Source: Gallionella sp. (lineage in GTDB: Bacteria; Pseudomonadota; Gammaproteobacteria; Burkholderiales; Gallionellaceae). From it: a stretch of 64,000 nucleotides of DNA. A program made the position numbers and the translations under genes. Position 1 is the first letter of the stretch; every line of letters starts with the position of its first letter. The notes below the pieces were generated by a model. It was given only the letters and a program-made list of their open reading frames with translations, ran no database searches and was not told the DNA's origin. The DNA is taken from assembly GCA_028714075.1 (NCBI GenBank), contig JAQTMZ010000004.1, positions 178,580 through 242,579 of the forward strand, given 5' to 3'. This document shows, piece after piece, positions 29,993 through 40,900 of the stretch.

Positions 29993-32392
29993 ATGGCCAA
30001 ACAGAACGACGCCTTCCTGAAAAAACTGCTTGCGACCTTCCGGGTCGAGGCGGACGAACATCTCAAGGCGATGTCGGCGGGGCTGGTCAAACTGGAGAAG
30101 AACCCGGCGGCGGGCCGCTATGCGGAAATCGTCGAGAGCGTGTTTCGCGAGGCGCACAGCCTGAAGGGCGCCGCGCGGGCGGTGAACATCAAGGAGATCG
30201 AGTCGGTCTGCCAGCCGCTGGAAAGCGTGCTTGCGGCGCTGAAAGGCAATCAGCTCACCGTCTCACCGCCATTGTTCGACTTGCTCTACCAGACTGTCGA
30301 TGCCCTCGGCGGGCTGCTGGTCGGGGATGCTGGCACACCAGAGCCACGCCAGGTGAGGCTTGAACCGCTGATCCGGCGGCTCGGCAATGCCGTGCATGGG
30401 CAGTTTGCGCAATCCGGGATGGCACGGCCGGTAACGCTGGCGCAGCACACGCCAACTGCACAGCTTCCCGATGCGCAGGTCGAAACCGCTGCACCTGCCG
30501 AAGCGGCCGCGCCGGTTGCCGCGCCCTCCCCGGTTACCAGCCTCACATCCGAAACAGTCAGAGTTTCCACGCAGAAACTGGATGCGGTGATGCGCCAGGT
30601 CGAGGAGCTGCTTTCGCCGCGGCTGGCCTCGGCGCAACGCGCCAAGGAGTTGCGCGAGGTCACGGTATCTTTCGTAACCTGGAAAAAACAGCGGGCGCGG
30701 ATACGCCCCACGCTACGACTGATCGAGCGCTATGCCGAAAAAGCAGACAACGGCGCTGCCGGAGGATTGCACAAATTTCAGGCACCAGAATTTCCGGCAA
30801 AAGCATTGCCGAAACTGCTGGAGCATCTGGAGGCCGAGCAACTGTTCATGAAGGCGCTGGAGGAGCGGCTGTTGCGCCTGAGCAAATTTGCCGCGCACGA
30901 CCGGCACACTCTGGCAGGCATGAGCGATAGCCTGCTGCATGATGTGAAGGAAATGCACCTGCTGCCGTTTGCCTCGCTGCTCGAAAGCTTTCCGCGCTTC
31001 ATCCGCGAACTCGCGCGCGACGAGGGCAAGCAGGTGGAGCTAACGGTTCAGGGCAGCGAAATTGAAATCGATCGGCGCATTCTGGAAGAAATGAAGGCGC
31101 CGCTGATTCACTTGCTCAGGAATTGCATCGATCACGGCATCGAGCAGCCGTCCGTGCGGCAGGATCGCGGCAAGCCACCGCATGGAACCATCACTGTCGC
31201 CATCGCGCAAAAAGACGGCGGGAAAATCGAGATACTGGTCGCCGACGATGGGGCCGGCATCGACGCCGCCAAGGTCAAAGCGGCAGCCTGCAGGCTCGGC
31301 GCCGTTTCTGCCGAAGAGGCGGATAAATTGAGCGCGCAGGAGGCGCAGGCGCTCATTTTCCAGTCGGGTATTTCCACCAGCCAGATCATCACCGATGTCT
31401 CTGGGCGCGGCTTGGGGCTTGCCATCGTGCGGGAAAAAGTCGAACGGCTGGGCGGTACGGTTTCGCTTGAGTCTGGCGCACTCGAGTCGCGCGATGGCGG
31501 CGGCACCTCTTTCCGCATCGTGTTGCCGCTGATGCTGGCCACTTTTCGCGGCGTGCTGGTGCGCGTCGGCGAACACTGTTTCGTCATTCCCGCGCTCAGC
31601 ATCGAACGGGCAGCGCGGGTGAACCAGCAGGACATCCTGACTGTGGAGAACCGCGCGACGATTCCGCTCGATGGGCAGGCAGTTGCTCTGACCGTCCTCG
31701 GCGACGTGCTGGAGTTGCCGCGCCGCAAGCTGCCGCATCAGGACAAAACGGGCAAAAATCAGGAGAAGACCCCGGTGGTCGTGCTCGGTGTGGGGCACCA
31801 GCGCGTTGCATTCCAAGTGGATGAAATTCTCGGCGAGCAGGAGGTGCTGGTCAAGACGCTGGGGCGGCAGCTCGCGCGCGTGCGCAATATCGCCGGCGCG
31901 AGCGTGCTGGGAACCGGCCAGGTCGTGGCGGTGCTCAACGTCCCGGACTTGCTGAAATCGGCGGTGAGACAGGCCGCCCCGCCGCCCGCTGCCGCTGAAA
32001 CGCCCGCAGGAACACATGAAGCGGCGGAAAAACAGGCCATCCTGGTGGTGGAAGATTCGATCACATCGAGGGCGCTGCTCAAGAATATTCTCGAATCGGC
32101 CGGTTATCTGGTCACCACTGCGGTAGATGGAATGGACGCCTACACCACGCTGAAGACCGGCACATTCGACCTGATCGTATCGGATGTGGAAATGCCGCGC
32201 ATGAACGGCTTCGACCTCACCGCCAAGGTGCGCGCCGACAAACGGCTCGGCGAGCTGCCGGTGGTGCTGGTAACGGCGCTGGAATCGCGCGAACACCGCG
32301 AGCGCGGCATCGACGTCGGCGCCAATGCCTATATTGTGAAAAGCAGCTTCGACCAGAGCAATCTGCTGGAAGTCATCCGGCGGTTGATTTGA
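29993..32392 (+). CDS. CheA-REC hybrid kinase (WspE-like)
   Basis: Central histidine kinase of the operon, 799 residues. N-terminal HPT (1-110) with phospho-His55 in REAHSLKGAARA. Dimerisation region about 270-350, HATPase (about 360-500; RNCIDHGIEQP, VADDGAGID, ISTSQIITDVSGRGLGLAIV), CheW-like domain (about 510-650) and C-terminal receiver with Asp731 in IVSDVEMPRMNGF. No separate CheY-binding P2 domain is evident. The fused receiver is typical of WspE-type CheA. Takes input from the two receptors via CheW proteins; likely phosphate acceptors are CheB, its own receiver and the REC domains of the following genes (inference). Confidence 0.92.
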   Translation: MAKQNDAFLKKLLATFRVEADEHLKAMSAGLVKLEKNPAAGRYAEIVESVFREAHSLKGAARAVNIKEIESVCQPLESVLAALKGNQLTVSPPLFDLLYQTVDALGGLLVGDAGTPEPRQVRLEPLIRRLGNAVHGQFAQSGMARPVTLAQHTPTAQLPDAQVETAAPAEAAAPVAAPSPVTSLTSETVRVSTQKLDAVMRQVEELLSPRLASAQRAKELREVTVSFVTWKKQRARIRPTLRLIERYAEKADNGAAGGLHKFQAPEFPAKALPKLLEHLEAEQLFMKALEERLLRLSKFAAHDRHTLAGMSDSLLHDVKEMHLLPFASLLESFPRFIRELARDEGKQVELTVQGSEIEIDRRILEEMKAPLIHLLRNCIDHGIEQPSVRQDRGKPPHGTITVAIAQKDGGKIEILVADDGAGIDAAKVKAAACRLGAVSAEEADKLSAQEAQALIFQSGISTSQIITDVSGRGLGLAIVREKVERLGGTVSLESGALESRDGGGTSFRIVLPLMLATFRGVLVRVGEHCFVIPALSIERAARVNQQDILTVENRATIPLDGQAVALTVLGDVLELPRRKLPHQDKTGKNQEKTPVVVLGVGHQRVAFQVDEILGEQEVLVKTLGRQLARVRNIAGASVLGTGQVVAVLNVPDLLKSAVRQAAPPPAAAETPAGTHEAAEKQAILVVEDSITSRALLKNILESAGYLVTTAVDGMDAYTTLKTGTFDLIVSDVEMPRMNGFDLTAKVRADKRLGELPVVLVTALESREHRERGIDVGANAYIVKSSFDQSNLLEVIRRLI

Positions 32393-32401
32393 TTGATAGA
32401 C

Positions 32402-32482
32402 GTAGGCTGGTGGTGAGGCACGAACCCCAGCGTTTGGTGAGATCGAACATGCTGGGGTTCGCGTTGCTCACCGCCAGCCTAC
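32402..32482. repeat. 81-bp hairpin between cheA and cheB
   Basis: Arms GTAGGCTGGTGGTGAG and CTCACCGCCAGCCTAC enclose inner arms CGAACCCCAGC and GCTGGGGTTCG, a near-perfect nested palindrome. It breaks the otherwise tight operon and is likely a dispersed repeat; it could also attenuate transcription. Confidence 0.7.
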
Positions 32483-32522
32483 AGAATTATTTGATGGTCG
32501 ATTTTTAAACGGAGGAAATTTT

Positions 32523-33596
32523 TTGATCAAGGTACTGATAGCGGAAGACTCTCCCGTGGTGCGCGAGTTTCTGATTTACATTCTCGGCTCCGATCCAGAT
32601 ATCAGGATCGTAGGCACGGCAAACAACGGCGAGGAAGCGCTTGAGGCGGTAAAGCACTGTCGGCCCGATGTGATCACGATGGATATCCATATGCCAAAAA
32701 TGGATGGACTGGAGGCGACGCGCCGCATCATGGAGACTTGCCCTACTCCCATCGTAGTCGTAAGCGGAAGCACCGACCCGCACGAGAATACGATGACGTT
32801 CCGCGCGATGGAAGCGGGAGCTTTGGCCGTATTGCGCCGGCCAAACGGTATCGGCCATCCGGACTACGAAGGCAACGCCAAAGAGCTGGTGCAGACGGTG
32901 AAGCTGATGGCGGAAGTCAAGGTGGTGCGGCGCTGGCCGCAATTGCGGCGTGAGCCTGCACCGCCACCAGTTAGGCCGGCGGCGGGTGAAACGGCAAAAG
33001 TCCCGGCAAAAATAAAAGTGATCGCCATCGGCGCTTCGACCGGCGGGCCGCCGGTGCTGCAAACTATCCTGGCGATGCTGCCACGGGATTTGCCCGTGCC
33101 GGTATTGATCGTCCAGCACATGGCCAGCGGTTTCATTGCGTCGTTCGTCGAGTGGCTGGCGCAATCATCCGGTTTGCCGGTGCATGTTGCCACACACGGC
33201 GAGTATCTCGTCCCCGGCCATGCCTATGTGGCACCCGATGAATTCCAGATGAAGATCGAGCACGGCGAAAGGATCGCCCTCACCAGGGACGAGCCGGAAA
33301 GCGGCCTGCGTCCCGCGGTCTCTTACCTGTTCCGCTCGCTTGCCGAAGTGTACGGCAACAGCGCTGTCGCCGGCCTGCTCACCGGTATGGGGCGCGACGG
33401 CGCAGAAGAGTTGCGGCAGTTGAAGGAAAAAGGGGCGGTCACTTTTGCCCAGGACAAGGACAGTTCCGTGGTGCACGGCATGCCGGGCGAAGCGATCAGG
33501 CTGGATGCGGTGACGTATGTCCTGGCCCCGGACAAGATTGCCGCAGTGCTGGCGGATTTGGCGCGCAACAGGAATATCAGGGAGGGGCAACGATGA
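32523..33596 (+). CDS. CheB protein-glutamate methylesterase (WspF-like)
   Basis: Receptor demethylase/deamidase under phospho-control, 357 residues. REC domain (1-120; [12 protein letters not shown], Asp in [13 protein letters not shown]) and CheB catalytic domain (about 165-350). Catalytic triad Ser172 in [10 protein letters not shown], His in VQHMASGF and Asp in [11 protein letters not shown]. Start TTG 32523 with a GGAGGA site at 32511-32516; there is no better ATG. Overlaps the next gene by ATGA. Completes the adaptation pair with the upstream CheR-TPR. Confidence 0.93.
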   Translation: MIKVLIAEDSPVVREFLIYILGSDPDIRIVGTANNGEEALEAVKHCRPDVITMDIHMPKMDGLEATRRIMETCPTPIVVVSGSTDPHENTMTFRAMEAGALAVLRRPNGIGHPDYEGNAKELVQTVKLMAEVKVVRRWPQLRREPAPPPVRPAAGETAKVPAKIKVIAIGASTGGPPVLQTILAMLPRDLPVPVLIVQHMASGFIASFVEWLAQSSGLPVHVATHGEYLVPGHAYVAPDEFQMKIEHGERIALTRDEPESGLRPAVSYLFRSLAEVYGNSAVAGLLTGMGRDGAEELRQLKEKGAVTFAQDKDSSVVHGMPGEAIRLDAVTYVLAPDKIAAVLADLARNRNIREGQR

Positions 33597-36500
33597 AACC
33601 CGGAAAAAACAGAAACCACGGCATCAGCATTCTCGTTGCCGAAGACAGCCGCACCCAGGCCGAACAACTCAGCTTCCTGCTCGATCAACACGGCTATCAG
33701 GTAACCGTCGCATCCAACGGAAAATTGGCCTTACAGGCGGCACAGGCTAAAAAACCCGCATTGATCATCAGCGATATCGTAATGCCCGAGATGGACGGCT
33801 ATGAATTGTGCAAGGCGATCAAAGCCGACGAAAAGCTGAAAGATATCCCGGTCATCCTCGTCACCACGCTTTCCGACCCGCAGGATGTGATCCGCGGCCT
33901 GGAGTGCGGCGCGGACAATTTCATCCGCAAACCGTATGACGAGCGCTACCTGCTGTCGCGCATCAACTATCTGCTGATGAACCTTGAGCTACGCAAGAAC
34001 CAGAAGATGCAGGTGGGGGTGGAAATCAAGCTGGGCAACCAGAAATTCTTTATCAACTCGGAACGCCAGCAGATACTGGATTTGCTGATCTCGACCTACG
34101 AACAGGCGGTTCAAGTCAACGATGAGCTCAAGCTGCGCGAACAGGAATTGGCCCATTCGAATCAAGTGCTTCAGGGCATGTACCGCATCGCGGATAGCTT
34201 GAACCATGTTAGCGGCGAACAGGAAGTGGCGGAGACCGCGTTGCAGCGGGTGCTGGAACTGCCGGGGATGCACTCAGGCCTGATTTGCCTGCGCGAGGGC
34301 GAAACCGGCCTGCGGCTCGCGGCGGCGCGGAACCTGCCATCGATGCCCGGCCAGCCTGGATCGCTGGAAAACGGCTGCGTGTGCCAATACCCGTTCGACG
34401 CCGACGAAACCAGCCATGCGAGCAACGCCACGAAATGCGACGGATTATGCAAGGCCGAAATCGAGGCGCACGGGCGGCATTACCATGCCAGCGTTCCATT
34501 GTGCTGCAGCGGCAAAACGGTAGGCTTGATGAAGCTGGTCGGGCCGCAGAAAGAAATGTTTGGCGAAGAAATACTCAAGATGCTGTACGGCGTCGGCAAC
34601 CAGGTGGCGGTGGCGCTGGAGCGGGCCAGGCTGCACGACCGCCTGGAGCAGGCACGGCTCGATGCTGAGCAGGCCAATCGCGCAAAATCGGCATTCCTCG
34701 CCACGATGAGCCATGAGATCCGCACACCGATGAACGGCGTAGTCGGCATGGTCGATGTACTGCAACAGACCAGCCTCAAAGGCTATCAGGTGGAGATGGT
34801 CGACCTCATCCGCGAATCGGCGTTTTCCCTGTTGTCCATCATCGACGACATCCTCGATTTTTCCAAGGCCGAGGCCGGGCGGATAGAGATCGAGAGCGCA
34901 CCCATGCAGGTGGCCGATACGGTGGAGAAAGTCTGCGGCATGCTGAACCGGATGGCCGAGAAAAAAGGGGTGGAACTCACCCTGTTCACCGACCCGGCAA
35001 TCCCGGAAGAGGTCATGGGCGACCAAATGCGGCTGCGCCAGGTGCTGGTCAACCTCGCCAACAACGCCATCAAATTCTCCGGCGGGCAGCAACGATTGGG
35101 CCGGGTATCGGTGCGCGCCATACTGGCCGAGCACCGGCCGGAACAGGTGACGGTAGAGCTCCAAGTGGCGGATAACGGTATCGGCATGGACAAGGAAACC
35201 ATTGCCGGGTTGTTCACCCCCTTCACGCAGGCCGATGCCTCCACTACCCGGCGTTTCGGCGGCACCGGGCTGGGGCTGGCCATCTCGCACCATCTGGTGA
35301 AGCTGATGGGCGGCGAAATTGCGGTGCAGAGCGAGCCGGGCAAAGGTTCCACTTTCACCGTGCGCCAGACCTTCGTGCCGCTGCCTGCCCAATCCGGTAT
35401 CGGCGAGACGAAATCCCCGGTTGCCGGGTTGTCCTGCCTCGTGGTGGGTAATAAGGATAGCCTTGCCGAAAGCGCCGCCATCTACCTTACACATGGTGGG
35501 GCATCCATTGAACGGGCGGAAAACCTGGCGGTAGCCAGAGCACTGATGCCCACCCTGCCGGATGGGCAATGGATATGGATCATCGATGCCGACGGCGCCG
35601 TGCTGTTGCCGGACGAATTGCGCGCTGCCGCCAATACCCGCACGGCACAGGAGGCACGCTTCGTCGTCATCGGGCGCGGGCAACGCTGTGAGATGCGTGC
35701 GGAACACAGCGATCTGGTGCTGTTGAATGGCAACATTCTGGCGCGGGGGACAATCCTGAAAGCTGTGGCCGTCGCTGCCGGGCGGGTACAGGAAGAAATA
35801 AAAGCGCAACCATCCGGCAGGAGTGCGGCGGAATTCACCCCGCCATCGCGCGAGAAAGCACGGCAACATGGCCGGTTGATTCTGGTGGCCGAAGACAACG
35901 AAACCAACCAGAAGGTAATCCAGCGCCAGCTTGCGCTGCTCGGGTTTGCCGCCGATATTGCCGACAACGGCCGTGCAGCCTTGGAATACTGGAAAAGCGG
36001 CGACTATGCCCTGCTGCTCACCGACCTGCATATGCCGGAAATGGACGGCTATCAACTGGCCGCCGCGATCCGTGCCGCAGAACAGGGCGGACCGCATATC
36101 CCGATCATAGTGCTGACCGCCAATGCGCTCAAGGGCGAGGACGAGTGCTGCCGCGAGGCCGGCATGGACGATTACCTGAGCAAACCGGCGCGGCTCACAG
36201 ACCTGCAAGCCATGCTGGAAAAATGGCTGCCCGCTGTTGAACCTGTACCGGTTGAATCAATACCGGATGGCAGGACGGGCGCAGCCCGCGTGGCATCTTC
36301 CGCTACGACAACCAAACCGGTCGACGTAAACATCCTCAAGGCACTGGTAGGTGACGATCTGCTGGTGATCCGCGAATTCCTGCACGACTTCCGCAGCAGC
36401 GCGGCGAATACGGCGGCGGAATTGAAATCGGCCTGCCATAACGGGCAGGCAGAGAAGGCTGGTGCGCTGGCGCACAAATTGAAGTCCTCGGCGCGTTCGG

Positions 36501-36652
36501 TAGGAGCGCTGGCGCTGGGCGAGCTGTGTGCCGCAATGGAACAGGCCGGAAAATCCTGCGACACCAAAGCATTGGCGATACTGCTGCCCAAGTTTGTGAC
36601 GGAAATGACCGTCATAGACGATTACCTCGGTTCATTCTGGAAAACCGGTTGA
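33593..36652 (+). CDS. Soluble REC-GAF hybrid histidine kinase
   Basis: 1019 residues, no membrane helix. Order: REC (12-130; [13 protein letters not shown]), GAF (about 195-340, Cys-rich: [21 protein letters not shown]), HisKA with His374 in [12 protein letters not shown], HATPase (about 475-600), a degenerate receiver (about 612-735, no phospho-Asp), REC (about 757-880; [13 protein letters not shown]) and HPT with His961 in [13 protein letters not shown] BarA/ArcB-like multistep phosphorelay; the leading REC makes it a target of CheA. Its ATG overlaps the cheB stop. The kinase core is homologous to the one two genes on. Confidence 0.92.
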   Translation: MKPGKNRNHGISILVAEDSRTQAEQLSFLLDQHGYQVTVASNGKLALQAAQAKKPALIISDIVMPEMDGYELCKAIKADEKLKDIPVILVTTLSDPQDVIRGLECGADNFIRKPYDERYLLSRINYLLMNLELRKNQKMQVGVEIKLGNQKFFINSERQQILDLLISTYEQAVQVNDELKLREQELAHSNQVLQGMYRIADSLNHVSGEQEVAETALQRVLELPGMHSGLICLREGETGLRLAAARNLPSMPGQPGSLENGCVCQYPFDADETSHASNATKCDGLCKAEIEAHGRHYHASVPLCCSGKTVGLMKLVGPQKEMFGEEILKMLYGVGNQVAVALERARLHDRLEQARLDAEQANRAKSAFLATMSHEIRTPMNGVVGMVDVLQQTSLKGYQVEMVDLIRESAFSLLSIIDDILDFSKAEAGRIEIESAPMQVADTVEKVCGMLNRMAEKKGVELTLFTDPAIPEEVMGDQMRLRQVLVNLANNAIKFSGGQQRLGRVSVRAILAEHRPEQVTVELQVADNGIGMDKETIAGLFTPFTQADASTTRRFGGTGLGLAISHHLVKLMGGEIAVQSEPGKGSTFTVRQTFVPLPAQSGIGETKSPVAGLSCLVVGNKDSLAESAAIYLTHGGASIERAENLAVARALMPTLPDGQWIWIIDADGAVLLPDELRAAANTRTAQEARFVVIGRGQRCEMRAEHSDLVLLNGNILARGTILKAVAVAAGRVQEEIKAQPSGRSAAEFTPPSREKARQHGRLILVAEDNETNQKVIQRQLALLGFAADIADNGRAALEYWKSGDYALLLTDLHMPEMDGYQLAAAIRAAEQGGPHIPIIVLTANALKGEDECCREAGMDDYLSKPARLTDLQAMLEKWLPAVEPVPVESIPDGRTGAARVASSATTTKPVDVNILKALVGDDLLVIREFLHDFRSSAANTAAELKSACHNGQAEKAGALAHKLKSSARSVGALALGELCAAMEQAGKSCDTKALAILLPKFVTEMTVIDDYLGSFWKTG

Positions 36653-36706
36653 CGCGGCGACAACTGCGCTCACCCGCAGCATGCCGAAGAAAAGGAGCAA
36701 CAAATC

Positions 36707-37927
36707 ATGGCCGAAAAACCTGCCCCCAGAATACTGGTTCTCGACGACGAGCCGTTCATGCTCAAACTGCTCAGCCACATGCTGGCAAAGCTGGGCTTTG
36801 CCCAAGTAACCATCTGCGGCAGTGCACATGCCGCGCTGGAATGGTTCGATAGTCCCGGCAACTATCCGGATCTGATCCTGCTTGACCTGAATATGCCTGA
36901 AATGGATGGGATCGAATTCGTGCGCCACTTGGTTGATCTGCACTACAAGGGTTGCCTCATTCTGATCAGCGGAGAAGGTGAGCGGATGTTGCAGGCAGTT
37001 GTGAAGCTGGTGCAGGCGCACAAGATTTCAGTGCTCGGCCACCTGCACAAGCCGGTCACGCCGGAAAAACTGGCTACACTACTCGATAAATGGTCGCCCC
37101 CGTCGCAAAGCAAACCGCAGATAGCCAGTAAACCTTACAGCGCTGACGAAGTGCGCGCCGCCATCGCTAACGGCGAACTGGTCAATTACTACCAGCCCAA
37201 GGTAGCGGTCGCTACCGGATGTGTGGTGGGTGTGGAAACTCTGGTGCGCTGGCATCATCCCCACGATGGCGTCGTGTTCCCCGGCCAGTTCATCGCCGTT
37301 GCGGAAGCGCATGGCCTGATCGATGACCTTACCCGCGTGGTGCTGACCGGCGCACTGGCCCAGACCAGGGTATGGCAGGACGCAGGGCTGACGTTGCGGG
37401 TGGCAATCAACGTATCGATGGGCAACCTGGACTCACTGGATTTTGCGGATTTCGTTGCCGGGCAAGTGGCTATGGCTGGAATACCGCCCCACATGGTGGT
37501 GCTGGAGGTGACAGAAAGCCAACTGATGGAAGACCCGCGCGTGCCGCTTGAAATCATGACGCGCTTGCGTATGAAGCGTATCCGTTTGTCGATCGACGAT
37601 TTCGGCACCGGACATTCTTCGCTTGCCCAGTTGCGCGACATGCCATTCGACGAACTCAAGATTGACCAGAGCTTTGTGCTTGGCGCATGGAACAACAAGA
37701 CGCTGCGGGCGATGTTCGACGCCAGCCTCGGCCTCGCGAAGCAGCTCAAAATGGAAGCGGTGGCAGAAGGCGTCGAAGATCAGGACGATTGGGATTTTCT
37801 GCGCAAGACGGAATGCGACATTGCACAGGGATTCTTTATCGGCAAACCGATGCATGCCGCCAGCTTGCCTGACTGGATAAATAGCTGGCAGATACGGTTG
37901 CAGAAAGAATTCGTGACTACTCCATAA
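36707..37927 (+). CDS. Receiver-EAL c-di-GMP phosphodiesterase
   Basis: 406 residues. REC (about 8-130; [29 protein letters not shown]) joined to an EAL domain (about 140-395) hydrolysing c-di-GMP to pGpG. EAL motif reads ETLVRW; metal/catalytic residues are kept in [32 protein letters not shown] and EAVAEGVED, so activity is expected. It sits between the two hybrid kinases and is the only obvious output protein of the operon, in contrast to the diguanylate cyclase WspR in classical Wsp. AAAGGAG site at 36692-36698. Confidence 0.93.
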   Translation: MAEKPAPRILVLDDEPFMLKLLSHMLAKLGFAQVTICGSAHAALEWFDSPGNYPDLILLDLNMPEMDGIEFVRHLVDLHYKGCLILISGEGERMLQAVVKLVQAHKISVLGHLHKPVTPEKLATLLDKWSPPSQSKPQIASKPYSADEVRAAIANGELVNYYQPKVAVATGCVVGVETLVRWHHPHDGVVFPGQFIAVAEAHGLIDDLTRVVLTGALAQTRVWQDAGLTLRVAINVSMGNLDSLDFADFVAGQVAMAGIPPHMVVLEVTESQLMEDPRVPLEIMTRLRMKRIRLSIDDFGTGHSSLAQLRDMPFDELKIDQSFVLGAWNNKTLRAMFDASLGLAKQLKMEAVAEGVEDQDDWDFLRKTECDIAQGFFIGKPMHAASLPDWINSWQIRLQKEFVTTP

Positions 37928-37934
37928 ACTCGAT

Positions 37935-40900
37935 ATGCATATGATGGCGCCAAACCAGAAAAAACCGGTGCTTGACCGCCTGACCCCAGCAGGTGTCGCG
38001 CTGCTCTATGCGGTTTTTGCCGCGGTGTGGATCGCCGCATCCGATTATCTGTTGACGCTGTCCATCAGCGATCCGCTGCTGCACAGCCGCACCGAACTGT
38101 TCAAGGGATTGGCCTTTGTCGCTGTTACCGGCATGCTGCTTTACCTGCTGCTCAAGGGGTGGCACGAGCGCCTGTCAGACAACTGGGCAACCATGCAGGC
38201 AAGCGGCATTGCTCCTTCCAATACCATCCGGCTGTCGCTGGTGTTTGTCGCTCTGACGCTGGTCATACCGCTGATCGGCTGGGCCATCGTCAAAATACAT
38301 ATGCCGCAAACAGAGCTGGAGACTTACCGCAATCTGGAGGCGGTCGCCAAACTCAAGGCTGAGCAGATCGAAAACTGGCTGAACGAGCGGCGCGGGGACT
38401 CCGAGGGGCTCGTCTCTAGCGCGGGATTCTCCCAACAGGTCGGTCAATATCTCCGCCATCGGCAGCGCGATACCAAACTGCTCGGTCAAATTATGGATCG
38501 GCTTCGCTCGCTGCACACCAACTACGCCTATGACAGCATCCTGTTGCTGGATGCCGACGGCCAATTACTGGCCTCTCTGGGCAAGGACGTGGACATGCCT
38601 TCCGCACTGCGCGATTTGCTGCATGTGTCGCTTGCGAGCAAGCAAATACAGCGCAGCAGCCCGTACCGCGATGAGTTCGGCCGCGTCAACCTGGACTGGA
38701 TAGTGCCGATTACCATCCCGGACCGGCAAGACAAGCGTGCGGTGGCGGCAGTGGTGTTACGGGTCATACCCGATCATTTTCTTTATCCGCTGATCCGCAA
38801 CTGGCCATCGGCCAGCACCAGTGCCGAAACCTTGCTGGTGCGCCGCGACGGCGAATCCGTATTGTTTCTTAACGAGTTGCGCCACCGCAAGGATGCCCCC
38901 CTGACTCTGAGGCGGCCCGTGTCCGAACCAAAACTGCCGGCCGCCGCCGCGATCCGCGCGAACCAGCCCGGTACGGTGCAGGGTGTGGACTATCGCGGCG
39001 TGAAGGTGTTGGCCGCTTACCGCCCGGTGGCGGGCACCCACTGGCATATCGTCGCCAAAATCGACCACAACGAAGTTTTTGCACCGATGTGGAATATGGT
39101 GCACTGGATCGCCCTGATCGCTTTTACCGCCATCACCGCGATCATGGCGGCATTGCTGCTGCTGTGGCGCCAGCAGCAGCGCGTGCAACGCCTAACGCTG
39201 GCGGTGCAATTGGCGGCGGCAACCGAGGAGAGCGAGGAGAAATTCCGCAAGATCACCGAGTCGGCGCAGGATGCCATCATCATGATGGATACCGGGCAGC
39301 ACATCTCATTTTGGAACGCCGCCGCCGAGCGAATTTTCGGTTATACCGCCGCAGAAGCCATAGGGCAGGAACTGCACGCCCTGATCACGCCGCCATCGGC
39401 ACAGGCCGGGTTCGCGCATGCCTTCCCGCATTTTCAGGAAACGGGCGAGGGGCCGATCATCGGTAAAGTGCGCGAGGCTACCGCGCTACGCAAGGACGGC
39501 GAAAAATTCCCGGTTGAATTATCCATTTCTGCGACACAGTTCAACGGCAAGTGGCACGCCATCGGTGTCGTGCGCGACATCACCAGACGCAAGGCCAACG
39601 AAGCGAAAATCCAGCGCCTGACCCAGCTTTATGCTGCCCTGAGCCAGTGCAACCAGGCCATCGTGCGCTGCACCGATGAAGCGGAATTATTCCCGCAAAT
39701 CTGCCGTGACGCAGTACAGTTCGGCGGCATGAAAATGGCGTGGATCGGACTCCTCGATCCCGGCGCCCAAACGATCAAACAGGTCGCTAGTTTCGGCGAC
39801 GGTGCCGGACAACTGCAAGGCCTCGAAATTCCGGTGGATGCCGATAGCCCGTTCGGGCGCGGCTCGACCGGCGCCGCCATCCGCGAGAACCGGCCATACT
39901 GGTGCCAGGATTTTCAGCATGACCCGCTCTGCGCGTCATGGAATGAAAGCGGCGCACACCCAGATTGGGCTGCATCGGCTGCGTTGCCGCTGCACCGCGA
40001 CGGCTCCGTAGTAGGCGCATTCACCCTGTATGCAGCCGAGATGAATGCCTTCGATGAGGATGCGCGCAAACTGCTGGCGGAAATGGCGACGGACATCAGT
40101 TTTGCGCTGGACAATTTCGCCCACGAAGCACAGCGCGAACGCGCCGAGAGCGAAGTCAGGCTGCTGGCACAGCGGCTCACGCTGGCCACCGAGGCCGCTA
40201 GCATCGGCATCTGGGACTGGCATCTGAAAACGGATCACTGGTACGCCACTGCCACTTATTTCACCATGCTGGGATATGAACCCGAAGAGGGGTTTCTTGA
40301 CCGATCGGTCTGGCTGGAGCGCATGCACCCCGAAGACCGCGATATGGCGGCGGAAAAAATCCGCGCCGTACTCGCAGGAAGCGAAGCCCCTTTCCAGTAT
40401 GAAGTGCGGATACGCCATGCCGACGGAGATTATCGCTGGATTAACACGATAGGTCGTGTGGCCGAACTCGATGAAAACGGCAAGGCGACCCGTATGCTCG
40501 GCGTGCGGTTGGATATCACCGAACGCAAGCAGGTTCAGGAGGCGATATACAGGCTCAACGAAGAGCTGGAAGCAAAAGTCATTGCGCGCACCGCCGAACT
40601 GGATAAAGCCCGGCTTGAGGCGGAGCAGGCCAACCGCTCAAAATCGGATTTCCTCGCCGCGATGAGCCACGAAATCCGCACCCCGATGAACGGCGTGATC
40701 GGCATGATCGACGTACTGCAACAGAGCAGCCTCACCGGCTCGCAAATGGAAATGGCGAACATCATTCACGACTCGGCGTATTCGCTGCTGTCCGTCATCA
40801 ACGATATTCTCGACTTCTCCAAGATCGAGGCCGGCAAGCTCCAGATCGAAATTGCACCGATGGATGTCAGCGGTGTAGTGGACGGAACATGTGAATCGCT

